This document shows, one piece after another, positions 8,341 to 15,888 of a stretch of 64,000 bases of DNA (its first letter is position 1; every line of letters starts with the position of its first letter). The notes under the pieces are model-generated. The model searched no databases. It saw only the letters and a program-made list of their open reading frames with translations, and was not told where the DNA came from. The stretch is from the NCBI RefSeq assembly GCF_004310345.1, contig NZ_SISK01000009.1, forward strand, positions 1 through 64,000, read 5' to 3'. The stretch comes from Paracoccus subflavus. Its GTDB lineage: Bacteria; Pseudomonadota; Alphaproteobacteria; Rhodobacterales; Rhodobacteraceae. Made by a program: the position numbers and the translations under genes.

Positions 8341-9156
8341 TCAGCGGGTCCAACCTTCGGTCGCCATCAGCTCCTGCGCCTCGTCACTCAGCAGAAAATC
8401 GAGGAAGGCCTGCGCTTCGGGATCGGCATCGGGCGACAGTGCGACACTGAGGTCGCGCCAGATGCGGCGATCAGGCTCGATCTCGACCAGATCAAGGTCG
8501 TCCTTGGTCAGCGGCCAGTTCGGCCAGGTGATCCAGCCATCGGCATCCTGTTCGGTGAACTGCTTGTAGCTTGCGCCCGAGCCCAGCCCGTAGGCCACGA
8601 TATTCTTGCGGAACCGGGCGATGTCATCCAACCGGCCCAGACGACCCGCGACATCCTCCCACACGCCCGTGCCCGAGGTGTTGTAGATGCCGGACCCTTC
8701 GGTCACGACGATCTTCCTGCCGTCGGCCAACAAATCCTCGATACCCGTGATATTGTCGGGGTTGCCCGCCTTGACCGCAATCACCGCCGGACGGATGTAG
8801 ATCGGCTGCACCGAGCCCGAGGAAAACGCAGTATAGGTCAGCAGATAGGCGGTCATCGACTGCTCCGACGTGCCCCACATGATGTCTGCATCGGCCTGCG
8901 CATCCTTGCTCCAATCGGCCTCGGGCCCGGCGATGATCTCGACCTTCACATCGCTGGTCTTGGCCCAGGCATCCGCCACCTTCTGAAAGGCAGTGTGCGG
9001 ACCGCCAGCGCCATACAGCTTTACGACACCATCCTTGGGCGCATGCTGGATGGAGGGATCGTGCAGCGGCGTCTTGCCCGCCATCTCCGAGGCGGTTTCA
9101 GCGATTGCTGGTGCTGCAGCGGCGAAGATCGCCGTGAGGATTAACGGAATACGCAT
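8341..9156 (-). CDS. AcfC-like periplasmic substrate-binding protein
   Basis: The 271-residue protein starts at 9156 with a signal peptide (MRIPLILTAIFAAAAPAIA). It has the type-2 periplasmic binding fold of the sulfate/molybdate/AcfC group: VVKLYGAGGPHTAFQKVADAW, then ADIMWGTSEQSM and VVTEGSGIYNTSGTGVWED. No permease or ATPase gene is nearby. It lies between the anti-sigma gene and the sulfite dehydrogenase gene on the same strand and has its own GGAA-N18-CGTC site. It may bind a sulfur oxyanion or sulfonate and act as a sensor or feeder for the sulfite pathway. That role is inference; what is clear is an orphan binding protein inside the cluster. Confidence 0.8.
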   Translation of the reverse strand: MRIPLILTAIFAAAAPAIAETASEMAGKTPLHDPSIQHAPKDGVVKLYGAGGPHTAFQKVADAWAKTSDVKVEIIAGPEADWSKDAQADADIMWGTSEQSMTAYLLTYTAFSSGSVQPIYIRPAVIAVKAGNPDNITGIEDLLADGRKIVVTEGSGIYNTSGTGVWEDVAGRLGRLDDIARFRKNIVAYGLGSGASYKQFTEQDADGWITWPNWPLTKDDLDLVEIEPDRRIWRDLSVALSPDADPEAQAFLDFLLSDEAQELMATEGWTR

Positions 9157-9216
9157 GTTTTCCCTTTCATGTGCTGGTGGTTGATTGGCCGAACTGCGTC
9201 GGCCTGTAGTCCAACA

Positions 9217-9242
9217 GACGCTTCCGCCGGCCAAACCCTTCC
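9217..9242 (-). promoter_or_regulatory. Putative ECF-sigma promoter for the AcfC-like gene
   Basis: Minus-strand GGAAGGGTTT followed by CGTC at the same 22-nt offset as the other three sites. It lies 60 bp upstream of the AcfC-like start and just after the anti-sigma stop. Confidence 0.5.
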
Positions 9243-9269
9243 GGGTCAGGTCATCACCATCCCGTGAAG

Positions 9270-10034
9270 TCAGATCGGGGTGCCATCGTCGCTCAGCTGC
9301 GCCTGAAGCAGATGTGCGATCTCCAGCAGTCGCTCGCGCGGTAGGCTGCCTGCCAGCGCGTAGCCGAATTCCGTATCGCTCCAGTAAAAGGCCTGTGCGG
9401 TCGCTGACTGCGCAAATCGGAACTCGGGGTCGCCGTCCTTTCCGCGTCTGAGATAAAGCGTCAGGCGCTGGCCTTTCTGGTCTTCATACATAAGCTGCGC
9501 GGCCGGATCGGATGGTGAGGGCAGAAGCCTGCCGCCGACAAGTTCCAAACCGGCGACACGCAGATCGGGAACGATGAAAGAGCGGCCCAGCCGGTTGCTC
9601 AGCCAGGTGGCAAGGTGTCCCTTGTCGTCGGCCGTGACCTCGACGGGATGCGCGACCTCGACCACGAATGTGCGATGCGCGGCCAGCGCCTCATCGGCGA
9701 TGCCCTGCGCGACGATGGCCACCGGCGCATCAGGATGGCTTTGCCAGCCGATGATTCCACCGACGAACAGGGCGGCGGCCAATGACGCGGCCCATGCGAT
9801 GGGTTGGCGGGTCGTCGGCTTTTGTGCCGGCATCGTGGCAGGGCTGGCAGCCACAAGCCCGTCGAACGCCCGGCGCAGGTCGCGGGCGATGACCAAGTCG
9901 GCGTCGATCCTGCGCCGGGCGGCATCGTCACCCAGCAGATGCGCATCGACCAGCGCCCGCCTTTCGCTTGTCAGGGCATTGTCAACATAACCGATCAGGT
10001 CGTCTTCACTGATTGGGTCAATGGGTCGGGTCAT
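9270..10034 (-). CDS. Anti-sigma factor (membrane) of the second ECF pair
   Basis: The 254-residue protein has a cytosolic N-terminal domain (DDLIGYVDNALTSERRALVDAHL at about 10-35). One membrane helix lies near 80-97 (AWAASLAAALFVGGIIGW), followed by a roughly 150-residue periplasmic domain containing VPDLRVAGLELVGGRLL. Its start overlaps the sigma gene stop by 4 bp (ATGA). It should sequester that sigma factor. It resembles the other anti-sigma factor at 5641-6345 in length, layout and C-terminal domain. Confidence 0.82.
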   Translation of the reverse strand: MTRPIDPISEDDLIGYVDNALTSERRALVDAHLLGDDAARRRIDADLVIARDLRRAFDGLVAASPATMPAQKPTTRQPIAWAASLAAALFVGGIIGWQSHPDAPVAIVAQGIADEALAAHRTFVVEVAHPVEVTADDKGHLATWLSNRLGRSFIVPDLRVAGLELVGGRLLPSPSDPAAQLMYEDQKGQRLTLYLRRGKDGDPEFRFAQSATAQAFYWSDTEFGYALAGSLPRERLLEIAHLLQAQLSDDGTPI

Positions 10035-10531
10035 TTGACGCTCCTGAGTTTCGGAGCTGCGTCACCTGTCGCCGCGCGAAGTGCTGCGCGGGCACGGCTG
10101 ACGCGGCTGAGGACGGTTCCTTCCGGCACGCCCAGCGTTTTTGCCGTCTCGCCATAGGTGAACCCCTCGACACTGACCAGGATCAGCGCGATCCGCTGAT
10201 CGTCAGGCAAGGCCATGACATGGGCCAGCAGCTTGTTCAGTTCGACATGATCGTCCTGGTTTGGAGGCAGCACCGGCGCGGTGCTTTCCGGGTCCCCCTG
10301 CGTGGCTGTCTGCCGCTTCTGCCGCCGCCAACGATCAACATGCAGGTTGCGCATCATGGTGAACAGCCAGCCGCGCAGGGGGACGCCTGCCTTGCGTAAC
10401 GTCCATTTGCGCAGGGCGCGTTCCATGCAATCCTGCACAAGGTCATCCGCATCGTCCATGTTGCGCGTCAGCGTGATGGCATAGCGCTTCATGGCGTCGG
10501 CCTCCTGGCCAAGGGTATCGCGAGATGGCAT
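10031..10531 (-). CDS. ECF-type RNA polymerase sigma factor, likely controller of the sulfite cluster
   Basis: The 166-residue protein has sigma region 2 (about 15-75: MDDADDLVQDCMERALRKW, then RGWLFTMMRNLHVDRWRR) and region 4 (about 110-158: YGETAKTLGVPEGTVLSRVSRARAALR). Its own start is preceded by a GGAA-N18-CGTC site (10579-10604). The same motif precedes the AcfC-like, sulfite dehydrogenase and DUF7282 genes, the pattern expected for an autoregulated ECF factor and its targets. In S. meliloti an ECF factor next to sorT controls it in response to sulfur compounds, a useful precedent. Confidence 0.92.
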   Translation of the reverse strand: MPSRDTLGQEADAMKRYAITLTRNMDDADDLVQDCMERALRKWTLRKAGVPLRGWLFTMMRNLHVDRWRRQKRQTATQGDPESTAPVLPPNQDDHVELNKLLAHVMALPDDQRIALILVSVEGFTYGETAKTLGVPEGTVLSRVSRARAALRAATGDAAPKLRSVK

Positions 10532-10578
10532 CGGCGGTCCTCCTGCGCGCCGGGTCAGGGCCGGGCGCTTGCCATAAT

Positions 10579-10604
10579 GACGTGTCAGGGGGTGACTTCA
10601 TTCC
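10579..10604 (-). promoter_or_regulatory. Putative autoregulatory ECF promoter of the sigma gene
   Basis: Minus-strand GGAATGAAGT followed by CGTCATT with CGTC 22 nt after the first G. It ends 48 bp from the sigma start codon. The ACACGTC part nearly matches GCACGTC at the sulfite dehydrogenase site. Confidence 0.6.
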
Positions 10605-10628
10605 ATCGGATGGATGCGAATATTCTTT

Positions 10629-10654
10629 GGAAGGGTTTTTGCTTTGCCGTCGTC
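10629..10654 (+). promoter_or_regulatory. Putative ECF promoter for the DUF7282 gene, divergent to the sigma gene
   Basis: Plus-strand GGAAGGGTTT followed by CGTC at the same offset as the other sites. It faces away from the sigma promoter 25 bp to the left, so the two divergent genes may be switched on together. Confidence 0.55.
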
Positions 10655-10711
10655 TTTCCTGCAGTGCGCCCGGTTTCGGGTGCCCGAACCCACATCAGGA
10701 AAGGAAATCAC

Positions 10712-11119
10712 ATGCCTCTGTTCAAAGCCTTTGCCACCGCTGTCGCGCTTGTTCCCGCCGCGGCAGGTATCGCCGCCGCCGAAAACGTGATCTCGGCCGA
10801 TCAGCAGGAATTCGGGCAATCCGTCATCATCCAGTCGGTGACGGCCGAACAGGATGGCTGGCTGGTGATGCATGCGGTGCAGGACGGTCAGGCGGTTGTC
10901 CCCGCATCGATCGGTCACACCTATATCAAGGCGGGAACCACCGAGAACGTCGCCGTGGCCCTGACCGAGCCTTCCGAAGGTGGCCCGCTGGTCGTCATGA
11001 TTCATGTCGATGATGGTGAGGCGGGTGTCTATGAATTCGGTCCCGACAGCACCGAACACGACAAGCCTGTCATGGGCGATGACGGTCCGGTCGTCGCGAA
11101 ATTCGAAGTCGCGAACTGA
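10712..11119 (+). CDS. Secreted DUF7282-domain protein
   Basis: The 135-residue protein starts at 10712 after an AGGAAAGGAAA ribosome site. It has a signal peptide (FATAVALVPAAAGIAAA) and a single beta-rich domain (about 25-130) with the SVTAEQDGWLVMHAVQDGQ and LVVMIHVDDGEAGVYEF patterns I associate with DUF7282. The function of that domain is unknown to me. The gene is divergent from the ECF sigma gene and has its own copy of the shared promoter motif, so it probably belongs to the regulon. Confidence 0.75.
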   Translation: MPLFKAFATAVALVPAAAGIAAAENVISADQQEFGQSVIIQSVTAEQDGWLVMHAVQDGQAVVPASIGHTYIKAGTTENVAVALTEPSEGGPLVVMIHVDDGEAGVYEFGPDSTEHDKPVMGDDGPVVAKFEVAN

Positions 11120-11151
11120 AGCTGCGGCGGACACGCAACGGAGGACTTCCA

Positions 11152-11316
11152 ATGTCAAACCCTGAACCTGACCTCGGGAAATCAGAGCGCTGGCACTGGG
11201 TACCAATCGCCGGAATCATAGCATCGGTGGTAGCGGCCCTGTTCTTCGCCTTCTACGAGTCAGCGTCAGAGCCTCCGGTTGATGACGGTGCCCGCAGCGG
11301 CGAAGTCGAAGGCTGA
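11152..11316 (+). CDS. Small single-pass membrane protein (54 residues)
   Basis: ATG at 11152 is preceded by GGAGGA at about 11140-11145. The peptide has a polar N-terminus with SERWHWVP, one hydrophobic helix (about 17-35, IAGIIASVVAALFFAFY) and an acidic tail. It follows the DUF7282 gene by 32 bp on the same strand and is followed by a strong hairpin, so the two genes probably form one short operon. No family is recognised. Confidence 0.6.
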   Translation: MSNPEPDLGKSERWHWVPIAGIIASVVAALFFAFYESASEPPVDDGARSGEVEG

Positions 11317-11325
11317 CAAGCTGGC

Positions 11326-11349
11326 GGGCGGATCACTTGTGATCCGCCC
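11326..11349. terminator. Hairpin after the DUF7282/small-protein operon
   Basis: Perfect inverted repeat GGGCGGATCAC / GTGATCCGCCC with a 2-nt loop, 9 bp after the stop codon. It lacks a T run but is well placed as a transcript end. Confidence 0.65.
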
Positions 11350-11544
11350 GTGAATAAATTGAGAAATCGAAAATGAAAGTTCATACCCGAACTCTCTGTT
11401 GCACGATCGTTCCATGGCCGCAGCGATTGCCGCGCTGGCGTTCAGGTTTCATCACACGCCGGGAGTTGACCTATCGTCGGCGCATATCGTCACAACCCTG
11501 ATGCGTATGGCTTTTCAACAGAGCAATATTTCGGCCGCGCAGCT

Positions 11545-12528
11545 TTACAGAAGGGCCGCGACGGCCTCGCGCTCTTCCTGCAGTTCGGCAATGGTGCGGG
11601 CCATCATCTCGCGCTGGAAGTCGTTGAAGGTCAGCCCTTCGACGCGCTCGTAGCGCCCATCCGTGCAGATGACGGGCACGCCGAACATCAGCCCGGCCGG
11701 AATGTCATACTCACCGTTCGAATGGACGCCCATCGAGCCCCATTTGCCGTCACTGCCGTTGATCCAGTCGTGCATGTGGCCGATGGCAGCATTGGCGGCG
11801 GATGCGGTTGACGATGCGCCCCGCGCCTCGATGATTGAGATGCCGCGGCGGGCGACGTTCGGGATCAGCGTTTCGCGATACCACGCGTCGTCGCCGATCA
11901 TGTCGGAGAGGCTATCGTCCTGACTTGTCGCATTGGTCCAGTCGGCGAACATGGTGGGGGAGTGGTTGCCCCAGACGGCCAGACGATCGATGCTGTCCAC
12001 CGCGACGCCTGCCTTTGCCGCAAGCTGGGTCAGCGCGCGGTTATGGTCCAGACGGATCATCGATGTGACATTCTCGGTCGGAAAGTCGGGCGCGTTGGCG
12101 GCAAGGATCATCGCGTTGGTGTTGGCGGGGTTGCCAACAACGACGACCTTCGCCTCGCGCTTGGCTGCCTCGTTCAGGGCGCGGCCCTGCGCGCGAAAGA
12201 TCTCGGCATTGGCAGACAGCAGATCGCGCCGCTCCATCCCCTTGCTGCGTGGACGAGAGCCGACGAAGAACGCGGCATCGGCGTCGCGAAAGGCCGTCGC
12301 CGGATCGTCGGTGATGATCGTGTCGACCAGCAGCGGGAAGGCGCAATCCTCAAGCTCCATCACCACGCCGCGCACGGCGTCCTGTGCCTGCGGCAGGTCC
12401 AGAAGTTGCAGGATCACCGGTTGATCGGGGCCGTAGACATCGTTCTTGGCGATGCGGAACAGCAAGGCGTAGCAAATCTGGCCAGCGGCACCGGTCACGG
12501 CGATGCGCTTTGGGGTGGGTGTGGTCAT
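11545..12528 (-). CDS. mdh: Malate dehydrogenase (327-residue type)
   Basis: Starts at 12528; 327 residues, the usual length of the MDH type-2 family related to cytosolic and chloroplast enzymes. The Rossmann motif [16 protein letters not shown] is at about 12. Substrate-binding Arg residues are in [16 protein letters not shown], the catalytic Asp is near [13 protein letters not shown], and the catalytic His is in [12 protein letters not shown]. It interconverts malate and oxaloacetate with NAD(H) in the TCA cycle. The G-A-A-G-Q-I loop is as in this class. Rhodobacteraceae usually carry the 320-residue MDH with the sdh/suc genes, so this could be a second, distinct enzyme. Confidence 0.93.
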   Translation of the reverse strand: MTTPTPKRIAVTGAAGQICYALLFRIAKNDVYGPDQPVILQLLDLPQAQDAVRGVVMELEDCAFPLLVDTIITDDPATAFRDADAAFFVGSRPRSKGMERRDLLSANAEIFRAQGRALNEAAKREAKVVVVGNPANTNAMILAANAPDFPTENVTSMIRLDHNRALTQLAAKAGVAVDSIDRLAVWGNHSPTMFADWTNATSQDDSLSDMIGDDAWYRETLIPNVARRGISIIEARGASSTASAANAAIGHMHDWINGSDGKWGSMGVHSNGEYDIPAGLMFGVPVICTDGRYERVEGLTFNDFQREMMARTIAELQEEREAVAALL

Positions 12529-12604
12529 GGTAGCCTCGGGTAAAAATGTGCTGGCAGATTTAGGCGCGCGACGCGGTGCTGTCCAACGCATCGTTTCTAT
12601 CGAA

Positions 12605-13243
12605 TCAATCGCTTTGTTCGATGAATGCGGCGGCTCCGATGCGGAACTGTTGCAGTCCGCCTTGCGCAGGATGCCGGACATAGGTGGCGGGAACGGGCAG
12701 GTCCCTTGCAGCGCGCTCGGCGATGCGCCCGATGCACAGGATGCGCGACGGACGTTTCCACGCGATCAGTGCGCGCAGCACGGGCAGATTGACGACGATC
12801 TCGGCCGCCGTCGGCGAACGGGTGCGACCGTCCCCGCGATGGGGGTGCTGTGAGACCGCGTTCCAGAACAGCGGAAGCGGATCGGGTGCCGCGTCCCAGA
12901 TTGCCCGGGCGGTGGGTCCGTCGGGCAACGCCTCGTTCGTCGGCTGGATCAGCGGCAGGCCGAGGCGGGGCAAGGCCAATTCTCCGCAGAACGGTATGCC
13001 GGTGCGGCATGCGCCCCGCCGCGCCTGCGCCTCGCCCAACCAAAGGGGCGTGCCGGGTGGCGTCGCTTCCAGATAGATGCGCAGGTTCTGGCACCGAATG
13101 CGCGGGGCGCTGGGCCCTTCCACCGCAGGGTTGTGGTCGCGATAGGGGTTGAACAGGCGTTGGGTCGAGGGGATCGCTATCAAGGCGCGCAGAACCTCAT
13201 CCAAGCGCGCATTCCAGAAAAGCCTGAGCGGCACGGCTGACAT
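12605..13243 (-). CDS. Uracil-DNA glycosylase superfamily protein
   Basis: The 212-residue protein contains [13 protein letters not shown]..., [10 protein letters not shown] and a C-terminal [12 protein letters not shown], consistent with uracil-DNA-glycosylase-superfamily proteins. In these, the last motif (HP followed by small residues) forms the DNA-intercalation loop. Catalytic residues cannot be assigned with certainty. The chosen start overlaps the end of the LysR gene by 47 bp; a start at a TTG or GTG nearer 13180 is possible. Probably a DNA repair or related nucleotide-binding enzyme. It is co-directional with and directly downstream of the LysR gene. Confidence 0.65.
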   Translation of the reverse strand: MSAVPLRLFWNARLDEVLRALIAIPSTQRLFNPYRDHNPAVEGPSAPRIRCQNLRIYLEATPPGTPLWLGEAQARRGACRTGIPFCGELALPRLGLPLIQPTNEALPDGPTARAIWDAAPDPLPLFWNAVSQHPHRGDGRTRSPTAAEIVVNLPVLRALIAWKRPSRILCIGRIAERAARDLPVPATYVRHPAQGGLQQFRIGAAAFIEQSD

Positions 13244-14036
13244 GACGCCCGGTTGGCCGGACGGCGTGGAACTGGCGCGGCGGGATGGGGAAGGCGATTT
13301 CCGTCAGCCTGCCTGCGGCAAGCGAGGCTTCCACCACGACACGCGAAAGGGCGGTGACGCCGGCTCCGGCCTCGACCGCTGCGCGCACGGCTTCGTTCGA
13401 TGGCAGTTCCAGCGCGATGCGTGGTGTGATGCCCGCTGCCGTCAGAGCCTGCTCCAGAATGGCCCGCGTGCCGGACCCTTGTTCACGCATCACCCAAGGC
13501 GTCTGCGCCAGATCGGCCACGGGGGCAGCGGCGACGATGACCAACTGGTCCGTCGCGGCGGGTGTCAGGGTGAGGGCTGCGGAAGTGACTTCGTCCTCCA
13601 CAAAGCCCAGATCTGCCTCGCCCTCGGCCACCGCTTGACCGACGTCGTAGGTGTTCAGGATGCGCAGTGTCAGGTCGATGCCCGGATGTGCGGCATGGAA
13701 AGTCTGCATGACCCGAGGCAACCAGTAATTTGCGACGGTTTGGCTGGCGACCAGCCGCAACCGTCCGTGGTGAAGCCCCATCGATGCCGCAAGGAACCCC
13801 GCCGCATCCTCGGCGCGTGCGATGACCGCGCGTGCCTCTGGCAGGAAGCTGCGACCAAGATCGGTCAGCACAACGCCGCGGCCCACGCGGTCGAACAGGC
13901 GCACGTCGTGGCGCTCCTCCAGCGCGGCAATGGCGGCGCTGGTCGCGGATTGGGTCAGGTTCAGAGCGCGCGCGGCCTCGGTCACATGCTGACGCTCGGC
14001 GACGGCGATGAAGATGCGAAGCTGTTCCAGTGTCAT
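13197..14036 (-). CDS. LysR-family transcriptional regulator
   Basis: The 279-residue protein has an N-terminal helix-turn-helix (about 1-60, EAARALNLTQSATSAAIAALEE). Its C-terminal substrate-binding domain is of the CbbR/CysB type (about 90-275, LRLVASQTVANYWLPRVM). The gene is divergent from the TDT transporter gene with 211 bp between the starts, the usual arrangement of a LysR activator and its target. The effector is not readable; given the neighbouring sulfite genes, a sulfur compound is possible. Confidence 0.9.
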   Translation of the reverse strand: MTLEQLRIFIAVAERQHVTEAARALNLTQSATSAAIAALEERHDVRLFDRVGRGVVLTDLGRSFLPEARAVIARAEDAAGFLAASMGLHHGRLRLVASQTVANYWLPRVMQTFHAAHPGIDLTLRILNTYDVGQAVAEGEADLGFVEDEVTSAALTLTPAATDQLVIVAAAPVADLAQTPWVMREQGSGTRAILEQALTAAGITPRIALELPSNEAVRAAVEAGAGVTALSRVVVEASLAAGRLTEIAFPIPPRQFHAVRPTGRHVSRAAQAFLECALG

Positions 14037-14247
14037 GGGGTCCTCGGACGCGACAGGGCGAAGGCCACGAGGGAACCTAAGCTGGCCATCAGGCCGTTCA
14101 TTCCGCCTTCGCCCTTCAGCGCCCCCAAAACCCCGCCTCCGTCCAGATCGTCATGTTCAATCATCGACAAATCCGATCATTCAGACAAGTTTAATCCGTT
14201 GGACGCCAGGTGCCAGTGTTTCTATCCCTGCGGCAAGGAGAAATCAC

Positions 14248-15357
14248 ATGACCTTCGAGAAAATGCGCGCCGTATCGCTTGGCCTTCAACCTCTCAGCCG
14301 CCTCGACAGCCCGCGCGAGATCGTGCGCCAGTTCACGCCAAACTGGTTTGCGGCCACGATGGGCACCGGCATTCTGTCCATCGCCCTTGCCCAGACCCAG
14401 TTCCGGGCTGTGGGTGAGGCGCTTTGGCTGTTGAATATCGGCCTATTCGCGCTGTTCAGCGTGCTTTATGCGGCGCGGTGGGTATTCTTCTTCGACGGTG
14501 CGCGGCGCATCTTCGGGCATTCGGTCGTATCGATGTTCTTCGGCTGCATTCCGATGGGGCTGGCGACGATCATCAACGGCCTGCTGATCTATCGCGGGGC
14601 GGTGGGGGTGGCGGAAGCGCTGTGGTGGATTGACGTGGCGATGGCCGCTGCCTGCGGCATCGCCATCCCCTATATGATGTTCACGCGGCAAAACCATTCC
14701 ATCGACCAGATGACCGCCGTCTGGCTGCTTCCGATGGTCGCGGCCGAGGTCGCGGCAGTGACGGGCGGATTGCTCGCGCCGCATGTGGAGAACGGCCTGA
14801 CCGTGATCTGGGTGTCCTACATCCTCTGGGCGCTGTCGGTGCCCATCGCGATGAGCGTGCTGGTGGTGCTGGTCCTGCGGTTGGTGCTACACAAGCTGCC
14901 GCATGCCTCGATGGCGGCCTCGGCCTGGCTGGCGCTTGGCCCTATCGGGACCGGCGCGCTGGGCCTGATGACACTGGGCGAGGCCGCTCCCGACATCTTC
15001 GCCGCAAATGGGCTAAGCGCCTATGCCGGGGCCGCGAAGGGTATCGGCCTGATCGGCGGCATGATTATGTGGGGCTACGGCCTGTGGTGGTTCGCCATCG
15101 CCACGCTGATCACGGCGCGTTACGCCCGCGAGGGGTTGCCGTTCAATCTGGGTTGGTGGGGCTATACCTTTCCGATCGGGGTTTTCGCAGTGGCGACGCT
15201 GAAACTGGCAAGCCTGCTGCCCATCGCCGCGATCGGGGTTATAGGCCTCGGGCTGGTGGCGCTGCTGGCGGCGATCTGGCTCGTGGTCGCGACCCGCACA
15301 TTGCGCGGTGCCTGGAGGGGCGATCTGTTCGTCGCGCCCTGCCTGAAGGAAGACTGA
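14248..15357 (+). CDS. TDT-family transporter (TehA/SSU1-like, possible sulfite exporter)
   Basis: Start at 14248 after AAGGAG; 369 residues with about ten membrane helices beginning near residue 30. The N-terminal motif FTPNWFAATMGTGILS is the family signature, and pore-lining Phe/Gly residues lie in the helices that follow. The family includes tellurite-resistance TehA, malate permease and the sulfite pump SSU1. A divergent LysR regulator and the sulfite dehydrogenase cluster 6 kb away make sulfite export plausible. The family name is firm; the substrate is inference. Confidence 0.88.
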   Translation: MTFEKMRAVSLGLQPLSRLDSPREIVRQFTPNWFAATMGTGILSIALAQTQFRAVGEALWLLNIGLFALFSVLYAARWVFFFDGARRIFGHSVVSMFFGCIPMGLATIINGLLIYRGAVGVAEALWWIDVAMAAACGIAIPYMMFTRQNHSIDQMTAVWLLPMVAAEVAAVTGGLLAPHVENGLTVIWVSYILWALSVPIAMSVLVVLVLRLVLHKLPHASMAASAWLALGPIGTGALGLMTLGEAAPDIFAANGLSAYAGAAKGIGLIGGMIMWGYGLWWFAIATLITARYAREGLPFNLGWWGYTFPIGVFAVATLKLASLLPIAAIGVIGLGLVALLAAIWLVVATRTLRGAWRGDLFVAPCLKED

Positions 15358-15468
15358 GATGATCGCCACGCCTGTCTTTCGTGACACGACGCTGAGCAAT
15401 CCGTGATTTGAAACGGCACGTTATCGCGCCTACTGTCGATCTTGTTTGAAGGGATAGCTCCTAAACCC

Positions 15469-15819
15469 ATGATGCGCCGCTGGATATGCTCCGTGCTGGT
15501 CATTCTGCTCGCCTCGGTCGGGGCGATGCATCATGGGAAAATGGCGGTGGCATCTGAAACGCCGTCCCACCAGATTGTGGCTTCTGCACCGGCAATGGCC
15601 GCATGCGATTCCGGTGAGTGCCACAAACCCCATCATGCGCCAGAAAGCGGAATGTCCGATGCCTGCGCCATTGTCTGCCTGGGCACACCGGCACCCTGGA
15701 TCGCAGGCGCGCAAACCGCCCCCGTCCAAATCGGGCGGTCTCTGAAGCGGCACTTCACGGCCCTGACGTATGAGGGCCGTCTGGTCGGCCCCGGATACCG
15801 CCCTCCGAAATCCATCTGA
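15469..15819 (+). CDS. Small exported Cys/His-rich protein, first gene of the copper cluster
   Basis: The 116-residue protein starts at 15469. A hydrophobic leader (WICSVLVILLASVGAMHHG) is followed by AACDSGECHKPHHAPESGMSD and a Cys-x-x-x-Cys stretch (CAIVCLG). The His/Cys/Met composition suits periplasmic metal binding. Similar short proteins (DUF2946-like) often accompany copper genes. It precedes the multicopper oxidase by 69 bp on the same strand. Function unknown beyond the likely metal link. Confidence 0.6.
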   Translation: MMRRWICSVLVILLASVGAMHHGKMAVASETPSHQIVASAPAMAACDSGECHKPHHAPESGMSDACAIVCLGTPAPWIAGAQTAPVQIGRSLKRHFTALTYEGRLVGPGYRPPKSI

Positions 15820-15888
15820 ACACTTGCTTGCCGCACCTTTCAAGGTGCCGAACATGGTTCGCCCTACGGGATCTGATGGATTATTCAT

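Noticed and set aside
14037..14247. A defined LysR operator between the LysR and TDT genes
   Set aside because: Several weak dyads exist but none stands out enough to call.
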